Below are positions 1 to 9,200 of a DNA stretch of 64,000 bases, piece after piece; position 1 is the first letter of the stretch, and every line of letters begins with the position of its first letter. This stretch comes from Luscinia megarhynchos (Eukaryota > Chordata > Aves > Passeriformes > Turdidae). The notes below the pieces were generated by a model. That model was not told the origin of the DNA. It saw only the letters and a program-made list of their open reading frames with translations, and did no database searches. Made by a program: the position numbers and the translations under genes. The DNA lies in NCBI GenBank assembly GCA_034336665.1, contig JAPFBE010000002.1, positions 8,788,146 through 8,852,145 on the forward strand. The letters are read 5' to 3'.

Positions 1-1009
1 AGCCCTTACAAAAAAAGGCTCAGCTAATCTCAGGCCAAGCAAATAAAATTAGGATGATGCAGCCTTTACTTGTCTTTAAACTTCCAACCATTGCAAAGTT
101 GTTCTTTGGAAAAGGAAAAAACCACTTCCTTGTAAGGGAGAACCCCTTCCATACATGGAGATGGTCTTCAAACCAGAAGACTTTTTCCTTGCCAATATGC
201 CACAAATCAGTGTGCATTTCTGTGCGACACAAGTTCACAGACCAGTTATTTTGCTTGACTCTGAGCTGGATTCTGCCACCTGTTATCAGCAAAGCATACT
301 GCTTTGGGGATTGCATACAGACCATTGAAATTACTCTGGTGGGGGAGATGCTGGTGAAGAAGAAACATAGATATGTTACATCAGATGTTAGTCAACTATT
401 TCTACACATTCTCAAGCCAGTTTCTTGCCTGTTGAATAAGTGAGTTAAAACAGGGTGAAGGGAGAGAGTTAGAAGATTTCTTCTCTTCAAAATGTTTCAC
501 ATTCACGACCTTGGTTAGATAATTTAGCGAGCAGACGTTATTGTCAGCTTCTTGATGTTACTCATCTCGAGGAGCAGATGCCACACTGAGCTGCAGCTTG
601 GCATCAAGGAAAGTCTGCCTGTGTGTCAGGGTAGCCAGGGCAGCCTGGACTCCCACAAGGACTAATTGGCACTCCAGTCAAAGGAGCTATCTTCAGCCCT
701 ATTCAAAAAGAATATTCTAGTGTTTTTAGCATCCTTCCAGATGCTTTTTAGGAAGGCTCTTCGTGCTCCTGCATTTCATCAGCTCTCCCCTCTCATGGAA
801 ATTCTAAATCACATATTTAAAAATAGACCATCAGATTATCTGGGTAAATCATAAAGCTCAGCTTATCTCCCTCTTTCCCTTCAAAATATACAATTTATTT
901 TGTCCCTCAGCTCAGCAGCATGAAGCCATCAATAATCCTGTTTGTCTCAGTAACCCCACTCAGTGATTGTCCTGGTGTATCTCTATTCTGTGCATGTATG
1001 TCACACTGG

Positions 1010-1029
1010 GGTGTGTGTGTGTCTGTGTG
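1010..1029. repeat. Short (GT)n microsatellite
   Basis: A GT run interrupted by one CT lies in ADCY1 intron 1. Confidence 0.8.
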
Positions 1030-1458
1030 AGCATGGAAGAAGGATCCAGGAATTCACAGTTCTGGGCACAAAGGTGCTGTGTTTATGCCCACGCCAACTG
1101 TGTCCGTCCTAGCATCACAACACAGCCTTACACAGCCATGGAGAATAATATCAGCATTTTGCAGAAGTAACGCACCAAGCACTTCAATAATGTATTAAAT
1201 TGTTGTTCAACACCAATCTGGATGACAGGAGCCCTGTGCTTGCTTCTCCGGAGGGCAGGCATAACCAATGCATGCGAGGAAGGACACAAAAATGTTTCAA
1301 TTCCTTTCCCAGCGGTTCAGGAGCAGCACATAGCAGAGCCTTCAGCGGCAAACCCCGACTGCCAGCCCACACATTTCCTATCCGCCTATCTCCTCATCCT
1401 CCTCCCCCTGCCAGCGCGGCCCACCAGGCCACGAGAGCCGGAGAAAGCCCTGCAGGGA

Positions 1459-1467
1459 TATAAATAG
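1459..1467 (+). promoter_or_regulatory. TATA box antisense to ADCY1 (candidate)
   Basis: TATAAATAG is flanked by GC-rich sequence (GCAGGGA before, CTCCTCGGGGG after) at the intronic edge of the CpG island. It faces away from ADCY1 exon 1 on the plus strand. A start would be expected near 1485-1495. The short plus-strand ORFs downstream resemble no known protein, so any product would probably be an antisense noncoding RNA. The motif itself is seen; promoter activity is inferred. Confidence 0.35.
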
Positions 1468-2140
1468 CTCCTCGGGGGAGGAGGGGAGAGTGCAGCAGCG
1501 CGCTCCTAAAGATGCTCGCTGCAGAGGGAGGTTTTGCCGGATTAATTCAGCGGGGAAAGGGAATCGCTGGGAAGTTCACTGCCATAGTAGACAACGTCTG
1601 TGGCAAGGGGGCAGCAGCTGCCGCGGGGAAGCTGAAGGGGGGATGCCCCGCTTGCTGGGAGAGCAGCGAGGTGGGGCTCCCTCTGAGTGTCCCACCTATT
1701 TCACACGGTCCCCCGCGCAGCCGGGCTGTGTACAGGCACGAAGGCTGACACGGGCAGCGAGGGTACGAGCCAGCTCGGTGGAGGTGCTGCTAGCACACGC
1801 AGCTTACTGTGAGCGCCAAGTTTGTGCGGAGCCCGGCGCTGTCACCCGCTGACTGAGCGTGCGGCGCTCTGCACCTGCCCCACGAGCGGGGCGCGGTGCC
1901 GTGCCTCCCCTGCCCCGTCCCCCGCTTTTCCTGGAGCGGTCCCGTCTCCCCAGAGCCGCCCTATGCCCCTGCCTCCCGGAAACTTTCGGGACTAGCGGGG
2001 CGGACGCCCGAGGCGCAGCCAGGTGCGCGCTCGCCCCCCGCCCGCCGGCGGCAGCCCGGCTCTCCTCCCCGCCCGGCTCTCTCTCCTCCCGGCTCTCCTC
2101 CCGGCCCGCTCTCCCTCCCGGCCCCCGCCGTGCTGCAGCG

Positions 2141-2164
2141 CCCGGCCCGGCCCGGCCCGGCCCC
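2141..2164. repeat. (CCCGG)n tract beside the exon 1 donor
   Basis: Four perfect CCCGG units at 2141-2160 run into CCCC, one base before the donor hexamer. On the transcribed strand this reads as repeated GGGCC starting six bases into the intron. It is followed by further G-triplet-rich, GGGAGGAGAGCC-like sequence (about 2050-2130). Confidence 0.85.
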
Positions 2165-2170
2165 GCTCAC
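2165..2170 (-). other. ADCY1: Splice donor of ADCY1 exon 1
   Basis: On the minus strand the coding sequence reads through Trp-Arg-Thr (TGG AGG ACG) and then GTGAGC. This is where conservation with mammalian ADCY1 stops: after WRT the mammalian protein continues LGANAL, while this frame continues into Gly/Arg/Pro-rich, low-complexity translation. The codon count from Met1 to the junction is exactly 223, so the intron is phase 0. Confidence 0.9.
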
Positions 2171-2839
2171 CGTCCTCCAGAGCCGCTGCCGCTTGGCACT
2201 GACGGAGGTGGCGGTGACGATGAGGTGGGAGACGGACACCACCAGCCCGAAGACGATGGCCAGCAGCGTCCGGACGGGAAGCAGCGAGTAGGAGACGAAG
2301 GTGACCAGCATGAGCTGCCACATGCCCTGCTCGGGGGCGCTGGGCGGCTCCATGCCGTAGGCGCCGAGAGAGAAGGGGCAGCAGAGGAAGGAGAAGGTGA
2401 AGCTGAAGAGCAAGGTGAGCTTGACGATCTGCTGCAGCTGGGTGACCTGCAGGTACTTGACATTGGTGACGATGAAAAGGGAGAGGAAGATGATGCAGTG
2501 CACCGGGTGCGAACCTTTGGAGATGGTCAGGCTGGGGCCGGAGAGCAGCTCCACCAGGGCTAGGCTGGCAGTGAGCACGATGAGGACGGCCAGCGCCTTG
2601 AGGGTGGACGTCTGCTCCAGCTTCAGGTTGTAGCTCTGGAAGAGAGCCTCCAGCTCCTTGCAGTCAAACTCGTCCTCGCAGGCGATGGCATCCAGCAGCA
2701 GCAAGGGAGGGGGGTCCCCCAGCCCGGCTCCCGCTCCCGACGCCGCGGCAGCCGGCGGGGAGCAGCAGCAGTGGCAGCACTTCTTCCTCTTGGTCTTGAC
2801 TTTCTGAAACGGTATTTCCTCCATGTCAGTGCCATTCAT
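2171..2839 (-). CDS. ADCY1: Adenylyl cyclase type 1, coding exon 1 (partial gene)
   Basis: This exon encodes the first 223 residues of the membrane adenylyl cyclase that makes cAMP from ATP and is stimulated by Ca2+/calmodulin, mainly in neurons. Residues from about 54 onward follow mammalian ADCY1 closely as I remember it: CELEALF-like KELEALFQSY, TLKALAVL, KGSHPVHC, EQGMWQL, SYSLLPVR and SAKRQRLWRT. Hydrophobic segments lie near residues 80-99, 113-128, 139-158, 174-188 and 190-210, which fits the first five helices of the M1 domain. The sixth helix and both catalytic domains are on later exons off the left edge. The N-terminus is divergent: basic KTKRKK followed by CCHCCC (residues 15-26), then an Ala/Gly/Pro/Leu-rich stretch. 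Met1 (2839) is chosen because an in-frame TGA lies 21 codons upstream (2902-2900). Met6 (2824) has a better Kozak context (G at -3 and +4) and may be the main start. The exon ends in phase 0 at a GTGAGC donor. Confidence 0.95.
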
Positions 2840-2903
2840 AAACCCGGGGAAGAAATGCTCCTCCAGGTGTCCCCCGCTGCCGCTTTGCCGCCTCGCTGCT
2901 CAT
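2826..2903 (-). other. Upstream ORF overlapping the ADCY1 start
   Basis: An ATG at 2903-2901 on the minus strand opens a 25-codon frame starting MSSEAAKRQR and ending in TGA at 2828-2826. It overlaps ADCY1 Met1 in another frame and stops one base before the ATG of Met6. The ATG context (TTTT before it) is weak, so leaky scanning is expected. If the 5' UTR includes this region, the uORF could reduce use of Met1 and favour Met6. Translation has not been shown. Confidence 0.5.
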
Positions 2904-3136
2904 AAAAGAGAGGGTGGTGGGGCGGGGGGGGGCTGCTCGCAGGAGCCGCGGCCGCTCGCCCCCCGGCAGCCCCGGATCTCCGCCGGCACCGTCCGAGCCC
3001 GCCGGCACCGTCCGCGCCGGCAGCCGCCCCCTGCGCTGCCGCCCGGGAGCCGGGGGTGGCTGGGACGGCGGGAGGAGAGTCTCACTCGTGTTAATGTGCC
3101 AACCTTCCTGCCTGCAGTCTCGCTTTCCCCTCCACC

Positions 3137-3165
3137 CTCCTCCTCCTCCTCCTACTCCTCCTCCC
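3137..3165. repeat. (CTC)n pyrimidine tract
   Basis: CCT/CTC triplets with one interruption (CTACTC) lie about 300 bases upstream of the ADCY1 ATG, within the CpG island. On the transcribed strand this is a GGA-rich purine tract, possibly in the 5' UTR or promoter. Confidence 0.8.
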
Positions 3166-3680
3166 CTGGTGCTCCAGGGATGTTAATCTCCTAATGACAC
3201 CAAAACACCATCCAAAGGTTTGGAATCAAACAGAGGGAGGGGTGCGGGCAAAGGATGGGTGGAAGCTCAGAAAAGGGGAGACGGGGATAATCAACAGGCG
3301 GCTTTCCCTTCAGATAACGCTATTTGGAGGAGCGGGAGCTACGGAGGAAAGCATACGGTCTCCCGTGAAGTGGGCAGCATTAAAAAATAAAATAGCGACT
3401 AGGGGTAAAAAAAAATTAATCCGAGCCAGAGGTCTGGAGGAAAAGTGCTGCGGAGGGGCCGGAAAGAAAGAAGGAGGCAGGGAATGGCAGGGCGATCCCC
3501 TTCCCAGGTTCGGGAGCATCTCACCGGCGCTGGGGATGGAGAGGCGCCTGCGCGCCCATCGCTTGGGAAGCCGGACACGTCCCCGCCGGGGCTCCGCGGC
3601 TCGGGGGACCCGCCGTGCCTGCAGAGCGCCCCGCGTCCCTCTGGCATCGGCCCATGGCTGCCAACCCCGGGCAGCTATTC

Positions 3681-3835
3681 ATATGTATATATATGTATCT
3701 ATATATGCATCTATATATATCTCTATATATATATATATGTATATCTATAGATATATATAGATATATATAGATATATATATCTATAGATATTTATGTATAC
3801 ATATAGATAGATACATGGATATATATAGAGAGAGG
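3681..3835. repeat. Compound AT/TATC/TAGA microsatellite
   Basis: About 150 bases of TATATA, TATATC, TATAGA and TAGATA units form several overlapping inverted repeats. It marks the outer edge of the CpG island, about 850 bases upstream of the ADCY1 start codon. Confidence 0.9.
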
Positions 3836-3839
3836 TATA

Positions 3840-6166
3840 CACATACTTCTACGTAATATATATGTGCGTGTGTGCATGAAAATAGACAAAATTTACATAT
3901 AAAGGCATAGCTATACATGCAAATGTAGGAATACGTGTAAATATACACTTGTAAATATGTAAATATCTGAATATGTTAGTATAGGTGCATCCTGCTTCCT
4001 TTCAGAAATAAAGTAGTATCTGACTGAATAAATATTCTGATGTTGCCTGTTTTGCCTCCTAGCTCCGAAGCAGTGGGAGAAAGTGTAGTGAATGAGAAGA
4101 TTTCCAGGAGAACACATTTCTGTGGGCACTTCTGTCTATCTGCGAGTACAAATCAGTCAGTGGCTGTGGAGGCTTACTCCTGTGAGAGGAGTTGAATATC
4201 ACCCCACTCAAAATTGTATTTGGTGCCTCATCAAGAACTTCGGATGTGTTGTTTTAGAAAAAATACCCCTCTAGTTCTGCCTATAATGCTCCTATCAGAT
4301 ACTATTACCAATTTGCCACAAAAGAATACACTGCAATATGCCTTTTTTGGTAACAACTGCATCTAATTTTGGGATTAAGAGGCTGACTTCAATCTCACCA
4401 AAGACTAGGGAAAGGACACTACTGTTTCTTTTAGGTTTGGGTCAAGCATTTGTAAGATTCAGGTCTAGGAAAACTCAAAACAAAAGGATTTTGGTTATGA
4501 TCATTTGGCTTTTCAAAGGCAGGGCTGAGATACCTTCCAGAATCCAAGAAAAATCCTACTGTCATGCATAGGTTGAATATCTAATCGCTGATTTTTGTGT
4601 CAGTGATGTCCAGTTCTGGTTCCAGATTTGTGCTGGAGAGTGTTAAGATCAACAGTAGTCAGGGATTCTTTAAGATTTGTTATGGCTGTGAATTATGTTG
4701 GTACTTGCCTTCTGGATAGTAAAGTAGCATTGAAAAAATTATCTGATACATAATCTAAGGCAACATATTTTTTATATTAATATTTTAGTATTTTGTGTCA
4801 GTCCATTCCCTAAAGACTTATATGCACTCATTCTTTTGACTCTGAACAGACCTCATCAGGAAAAGAGAATTAATCAACATTGCTAGAGTTTGTGTATTAC
4901 AGTTTTAAAATATTCCACACCTGGGACAATGTTACTTTGTGTTCACGGGATGCAACTCATGATGGTTTCCTAGACCATGACTTAGATCCTCAAACACTGC
5001 AGAACTGTAAATACTAGTGATATTTAGAGTTCTGTAACATCCTTCCAGAAGAAAGTAAAGGGATTGGATTTGCTGGCCTGAGTACTGGAAAGAGGAAGAG
5101 ATGTTTAGCTGAAATGAAATTAAATCTGACAAACAAAAAGGGGCTTCCTTTGTTTTGCAGGATCTCTCATGTGTTTGAAAAGCTTAATAAATTAATCTCC
5201 TCATTCCCTTTGGTGCATTAATTCACTTCAGTCACACATGTATTAGACAAACACACACTGTTGTGTTTTTACCTGTCCTCAGCTTTTTCCTGAGCTCATA
5301 TATCCTGAGGGATAAACTAATATTTCACATCTCACAAAGTATAAGAGGTGGCACAGAGTTGCCCAGCCCTAGGAACTATTCACTGCAAGAGTTGTCACGC
5401 CAGCAGTTATCATTTCTCTCTTCTGGCTCTCAGCTTGCTGCTGAGGAAATGGAAGGTGAGTAATTCCCTACAGGGCACCCTGTGGTTTGGATTATTTTCA
5501 TGCTTCTTACAGCCTCAGGTTGGGTTAGTTAGTGCATGCATAAAGCAGAGAAAGATGATGCATATGAAACATATACATCTTCATTCTTGCCAGGTCAAGG
5601 GGAAGCAGTGAACTGTTGAAGCTTCATCTTCCTGAGATGCTGTAGGAGTATGGAAATGCCACACGGTGATTAATGAACCTCTGCCATCCTTTATCCACTG
5701 TTTCACATCATGGGGCAAATACTTCACCATACCCTCCAGAGTGAGCAGCCCAAATTTTAACACCTGATGTCACAAATACAGAGAGGAAACCTCAAAACCT
5801 TTGTCTGAGACAGACATATTATTAAAGCAAATAGCCAGCTATAAAACTGCTGGAATGCACTTGACACAGGACCATATTTTTTGACTTATCTGCTGCAGAT
5901 GACAGTAGTTTTTGTGTGGTTTTTTGAACTATAAACAACACTTAGTGGATAGTAGTGAACTTCTGGTTAATTTCTAAGGAAGATATGAGGTTGGTTTTGG
6001 TAGTTATTTTCCCAAAAATTCTGGATGTTGGCCAGAACTAAGTCAGTTCCTTCTGTTGGATGCTCTTCCATTTGTAATCAGAGACTACTCTGGGAATGAA
6101 TGTAGTATTGACAGGAAAAAGTGACTAGAGCCCAGTTTTATCATATTCAGAACTGTGAAATCTATC

Positions 6167-6168
<2 letters not shown>
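3840..6168. other. Intergenic, no gene seen
   Basis: AT-rich single-copy-looking sequence upstream of ADCY1. Only short, unrelated ORFs are present. One exon-like splice-signal pair occurs at 5434-5455 and is described under findings. Confidence 0.6.

Positions 6169-6206
<38 letters not shown>
6169..6206. repeat. Poly(T) tract, 38 bases
   Basis: An uninterrupted run of 38 T. No retrocopy or SINE body is recognisable next to it, so I treat it as a homopolymer and not as the poly(A) tail of an insertion. Confidence 0.9.
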
Positions 6207-6210
<4 letters not shown>

Positions 6211-9200
6211 AGCAAATTGTCTTGGTTGTTGGAGTCACTGGAAGTGAAAAACAATTTTTATGGGGAGCCAAACAGTATATGGATCTAGGTTACCCTGAGT
6301 ACAAGTCTCACTGCTTTTTACTGGACCATAGTCTTGAATTAAAAGAGCTGCTCAGAGTTTCAGTTCCCACTCAGTACCTGCTCCCCCAATCTGTTTTTAT
6401 TTACTTTATACTCACGGATTCCTCACTCAATTTTTTACTGTAATCTTGTTTTACTTTACTGAACTCAGTACTTGCTTTTCATATCTCATCTTCTGTAACA
6501 GTTTCAAGCATTCACTGCCTGGTACATTAGGTGGAGATAATTTTTAACAGCAATACCTTTAATAAAACGGGAGCTCTTCAGATTCAGGACAATTCTAGAA
6601 TGAAGCATAATGAAAATTTTGCATTGATAGATTTTTTTTTTTCTTGTGGTATTTTTTGTCTGACCAATGATTGCAAGGATTTTCATCTTTTATCCATATT
6701 TAGTATTGCTTACCTGTAACAGAATGCCATGCTCTATCATCTGAGACAGGGACAGAAATCTCTTTTTCTTCTCACTGCCTCTGACAGTAAGACTGAAGAC
6801 TCTGCATAAAGCTATTGAGAAATTTCTGCAGACTCATTCTAGCAGGCACAGCTTCTTAATGCCACCACAGAAATCTGTCTAGTGAGAGAAAAGCAGTGAT
6901 ATGGCCAGGACAGAAAAGGTCCAGCATAAAATGGTAGGAATGGCCAGGTTTTAATATAAAAATTGAACACTGTTTTACTCCTCTCATGGATCTCTGAAAT
7001 AGATTCCCAACTTCTTCTAAATTTTGAGGAAAGATTTGAAAAAGTGAAAGTATGTTGTTCCAAATCATGCACAAATTTCATTTGAAATCAATCCAGGGAC
7101 TCCATTCACAGTCTTTTTTCAAGAAATGTAGAATAGATTTCTGAGGCTGCTGAAAATGCTGGAAATTGTCTGAACAGATCTCGTAAGCATTATAATGACT
7201 GTTCCTTAAAATTCTTTGTGATTTTAAAGTTTGACTTATGGTACATGCATTTTGGTGGAGAATAAATGAAAGAGAACGTTCTGATACATACCACTTCCAC
7301 AGTTAAACAACTTTATCTGCAAGTTTGAATTCACCTAACAAGAGAGCTTCTCACTGACAAACCTGTGCCTTAGCTTCTGCTCAGGTCTAACAATAGCAGT
7401 TTTGTTCAGTTTCCATTGGATTGCACAGTGGTTTTTTCACTCAGATTATTTTAATCACTATGCTATCTGTATAGAAGTCTATCTAATTGTGCAATCTATT
7501 GGAAAGGGAAAAAAAACAGAGGAGAAAAAAATTACATTAAGGCCTTGACCTCAAGCCACTTGTCAGACAAGACTGCTGCTAAAGCAATTAGGACATTTGA
7601 CAGAAAAATAATATGGCTAAAGTGGCTAATTTGCCAGCAGAGAAAGGGGATGGGTTTTCTCCAGACCTCTGCTGAGCAGAGAGTACTGGCATTAAGAGCA
7701 TTTTAATCCTTTACCTCTCTCTTCTATTTTAAGCCTTCCAGGAGAGCATGAGATTTCTGTGACCTACTGAACTTCTATATTAATACTAATGAATCTCTTC
7801 AGTGAGCAAGCAATGTGCTTTCCAGCCAGGATGGACACATAGCAGGTCAGCCAGATCCTTCCAGCTTTTGACCAGTCATTCATTTTCTCCATCACTACTG
7901 TATCAACTCTGATTTATTTATTCTTCATCTAAAGTTAGAGCCATCTAATGTCAATTATAAAGGCAAAATTTCAGGAAAGAAGGTCGATGCATTTTTATGA
8001 GGAATTAATTCACTATTTCTGTTATGTTCTCTAGTAAGCCACAGTTCTCAGGAGCTTTCCTAAATACCACACCCCATCTGGCCATGCTTCTGTCTCACCA
8101 CTTCCTACTTTATCCTCCCTGTTACCTCAGAGAAATGTCAGGATTTTTCCTTCATGAGCCTGTGGATGGTAGGAGGGTAAAAATGACACAGGAAAGGTTT
8201 CAAAGCTTCTTTAAAACAATTTGTTGTGCACTTCGCCAAGGGGTATACAACAGTGATATGTATTGATTAAAAAACATCAGCAAAACAATAAATCACAAAC
8301 CAGCTGCAAAACCTACACTTGCATCACCTGCTTTTCTTGTTTCATTTTAGATGTGTAAGTGAGAGCAAGCTCCTTTTCAGCAGAGAATGACACAGTGCAA
8401 GGTGCCAGAGTGCAGCCGTGGATGTTCTGGTGCACCCTCATGGTGCCAGGGAGCTCCATGCAGAGAGGAATCAGCTCAGTTACTGAGCTAGTGTCACAGC
8501 TGGCCAGCTCAGGCTTCAAACTATATTTACGTGTCTGTGCAGTAACCAGGCCTGCATACAGCTTGTTCAGGGCTGCCACAGGATCTTTGCACTGCAGTCT
8601 GGAGACTAGAAATATCATGTTAGCCTTCAGCAGCTGACAACCTTTCCCCTGGTTTCCTTTCAGTAAGGTGGATCTTTCAATACATTGGTTATCTTCAGAA
8701 TCACATTGCTGTCCCAGGCTAAGAAATCACCCAAGCAACTGTGTGGGTTTCCTCTAGGAAAGATATTACCCTTATCTTTCCTAGTCAGCTTGGTTAACAG
8801 ACATTTTCCGAGCCAGCTTCACAGACAATATATAAAAAAATCCCAAACAAAACCCAACCCCCAAAATTACGTAAAGCTGGATCAGTTCTCAGGCAAAACA
8901 CAAATATTTTTGAGTTTTCACAGACTTACTTTTGCAAATCCTTTCAGAAAAACCAAGGAAAAAAAAACCAGAACTGAACCCCTCTTCCCCAACATCTTAG
9001 TACTTGTCCCTGCAGTAGAATGATGAAAATTTCCCAGACCAATTAGCAGATTTGGTGGAAATTTCTGTTATGCTGATGATCTGATTGACCTAAGCTTTCT
9101 TTAGAGTCCTTTAGCTGTAAGATAAACTCAGTAGAATTCAGACCAAGGTCAAACACTCCATTCTCATTTTAGGAGTTCTGCAAATGTCTGGCATCAGGGT

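Larger units (their letters stand above)
1..2170 (-). other. ADCY1: Start of ADCY1 intron 1
   Basis: This stretch lies 3' of the exon 1 donor on the transcribed strand and holds no later ADCY1 exon. Its right end (about 1380-2170) is GC-rich and belongs to the CpG island. The rest is ordinary AT-rich intron with a short GT repeat at 1010-1029. The ORFs here are short, overlap on both strands, and resemble no family I know. The true intron length cannot be seen because the acceptor is outside the window. Confidence 0.85.
1380..3670. promoter_or_regulatory. CpG island spanning the ADCY1 promoter, 5' UTR and exon 1
   Basis: This is the only long GC- and CpG-rich block in the window. It runs from about 1380 to a sharp right edge near 3670, where an AT microsatellite begins. 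It covers ADCY1 exon 1, the adjoining intron start and several hundred bases upstream. A GC-box-like run of G residues lies near 2918-2932, and no convincing TATA box precedes the ADCY1 start on the minus strand. That fits a dispersed CpG-island promoter. The transcription start cannot be fixed from sequence; positions 2840 to about 3200 are the likely 5' UTR and core promoter. Confidence 0.8.

Noticed and set aside
1490..1852. 120-codon ORF downstream of the intronic TATA box
   Set aside because: GC-rich CpG-island sequence has few stop codons, so this length is expected by chance; the translation shows no recognisable domain.
1859..2563. 234-codon plus-strand ORF
   Set aside because: It is antisense to ADCY1 exon 1 and its GC-rich surroundings; its translation is low-complexity and resembles no protein family.
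6169..6206. Poly(T) as the tail of a minus-strand processed pseudogene
   Set aside because: No retrocopied coding sequence or flanking duplication is recognisable beside it.
8313..8637. Pair of overlapping ORFs, 101 and 92 codons, on opposite strands
   Set aside because: Being open on both strands reflects local composition. Neither translation matches a family I know and no splice signals frame them.
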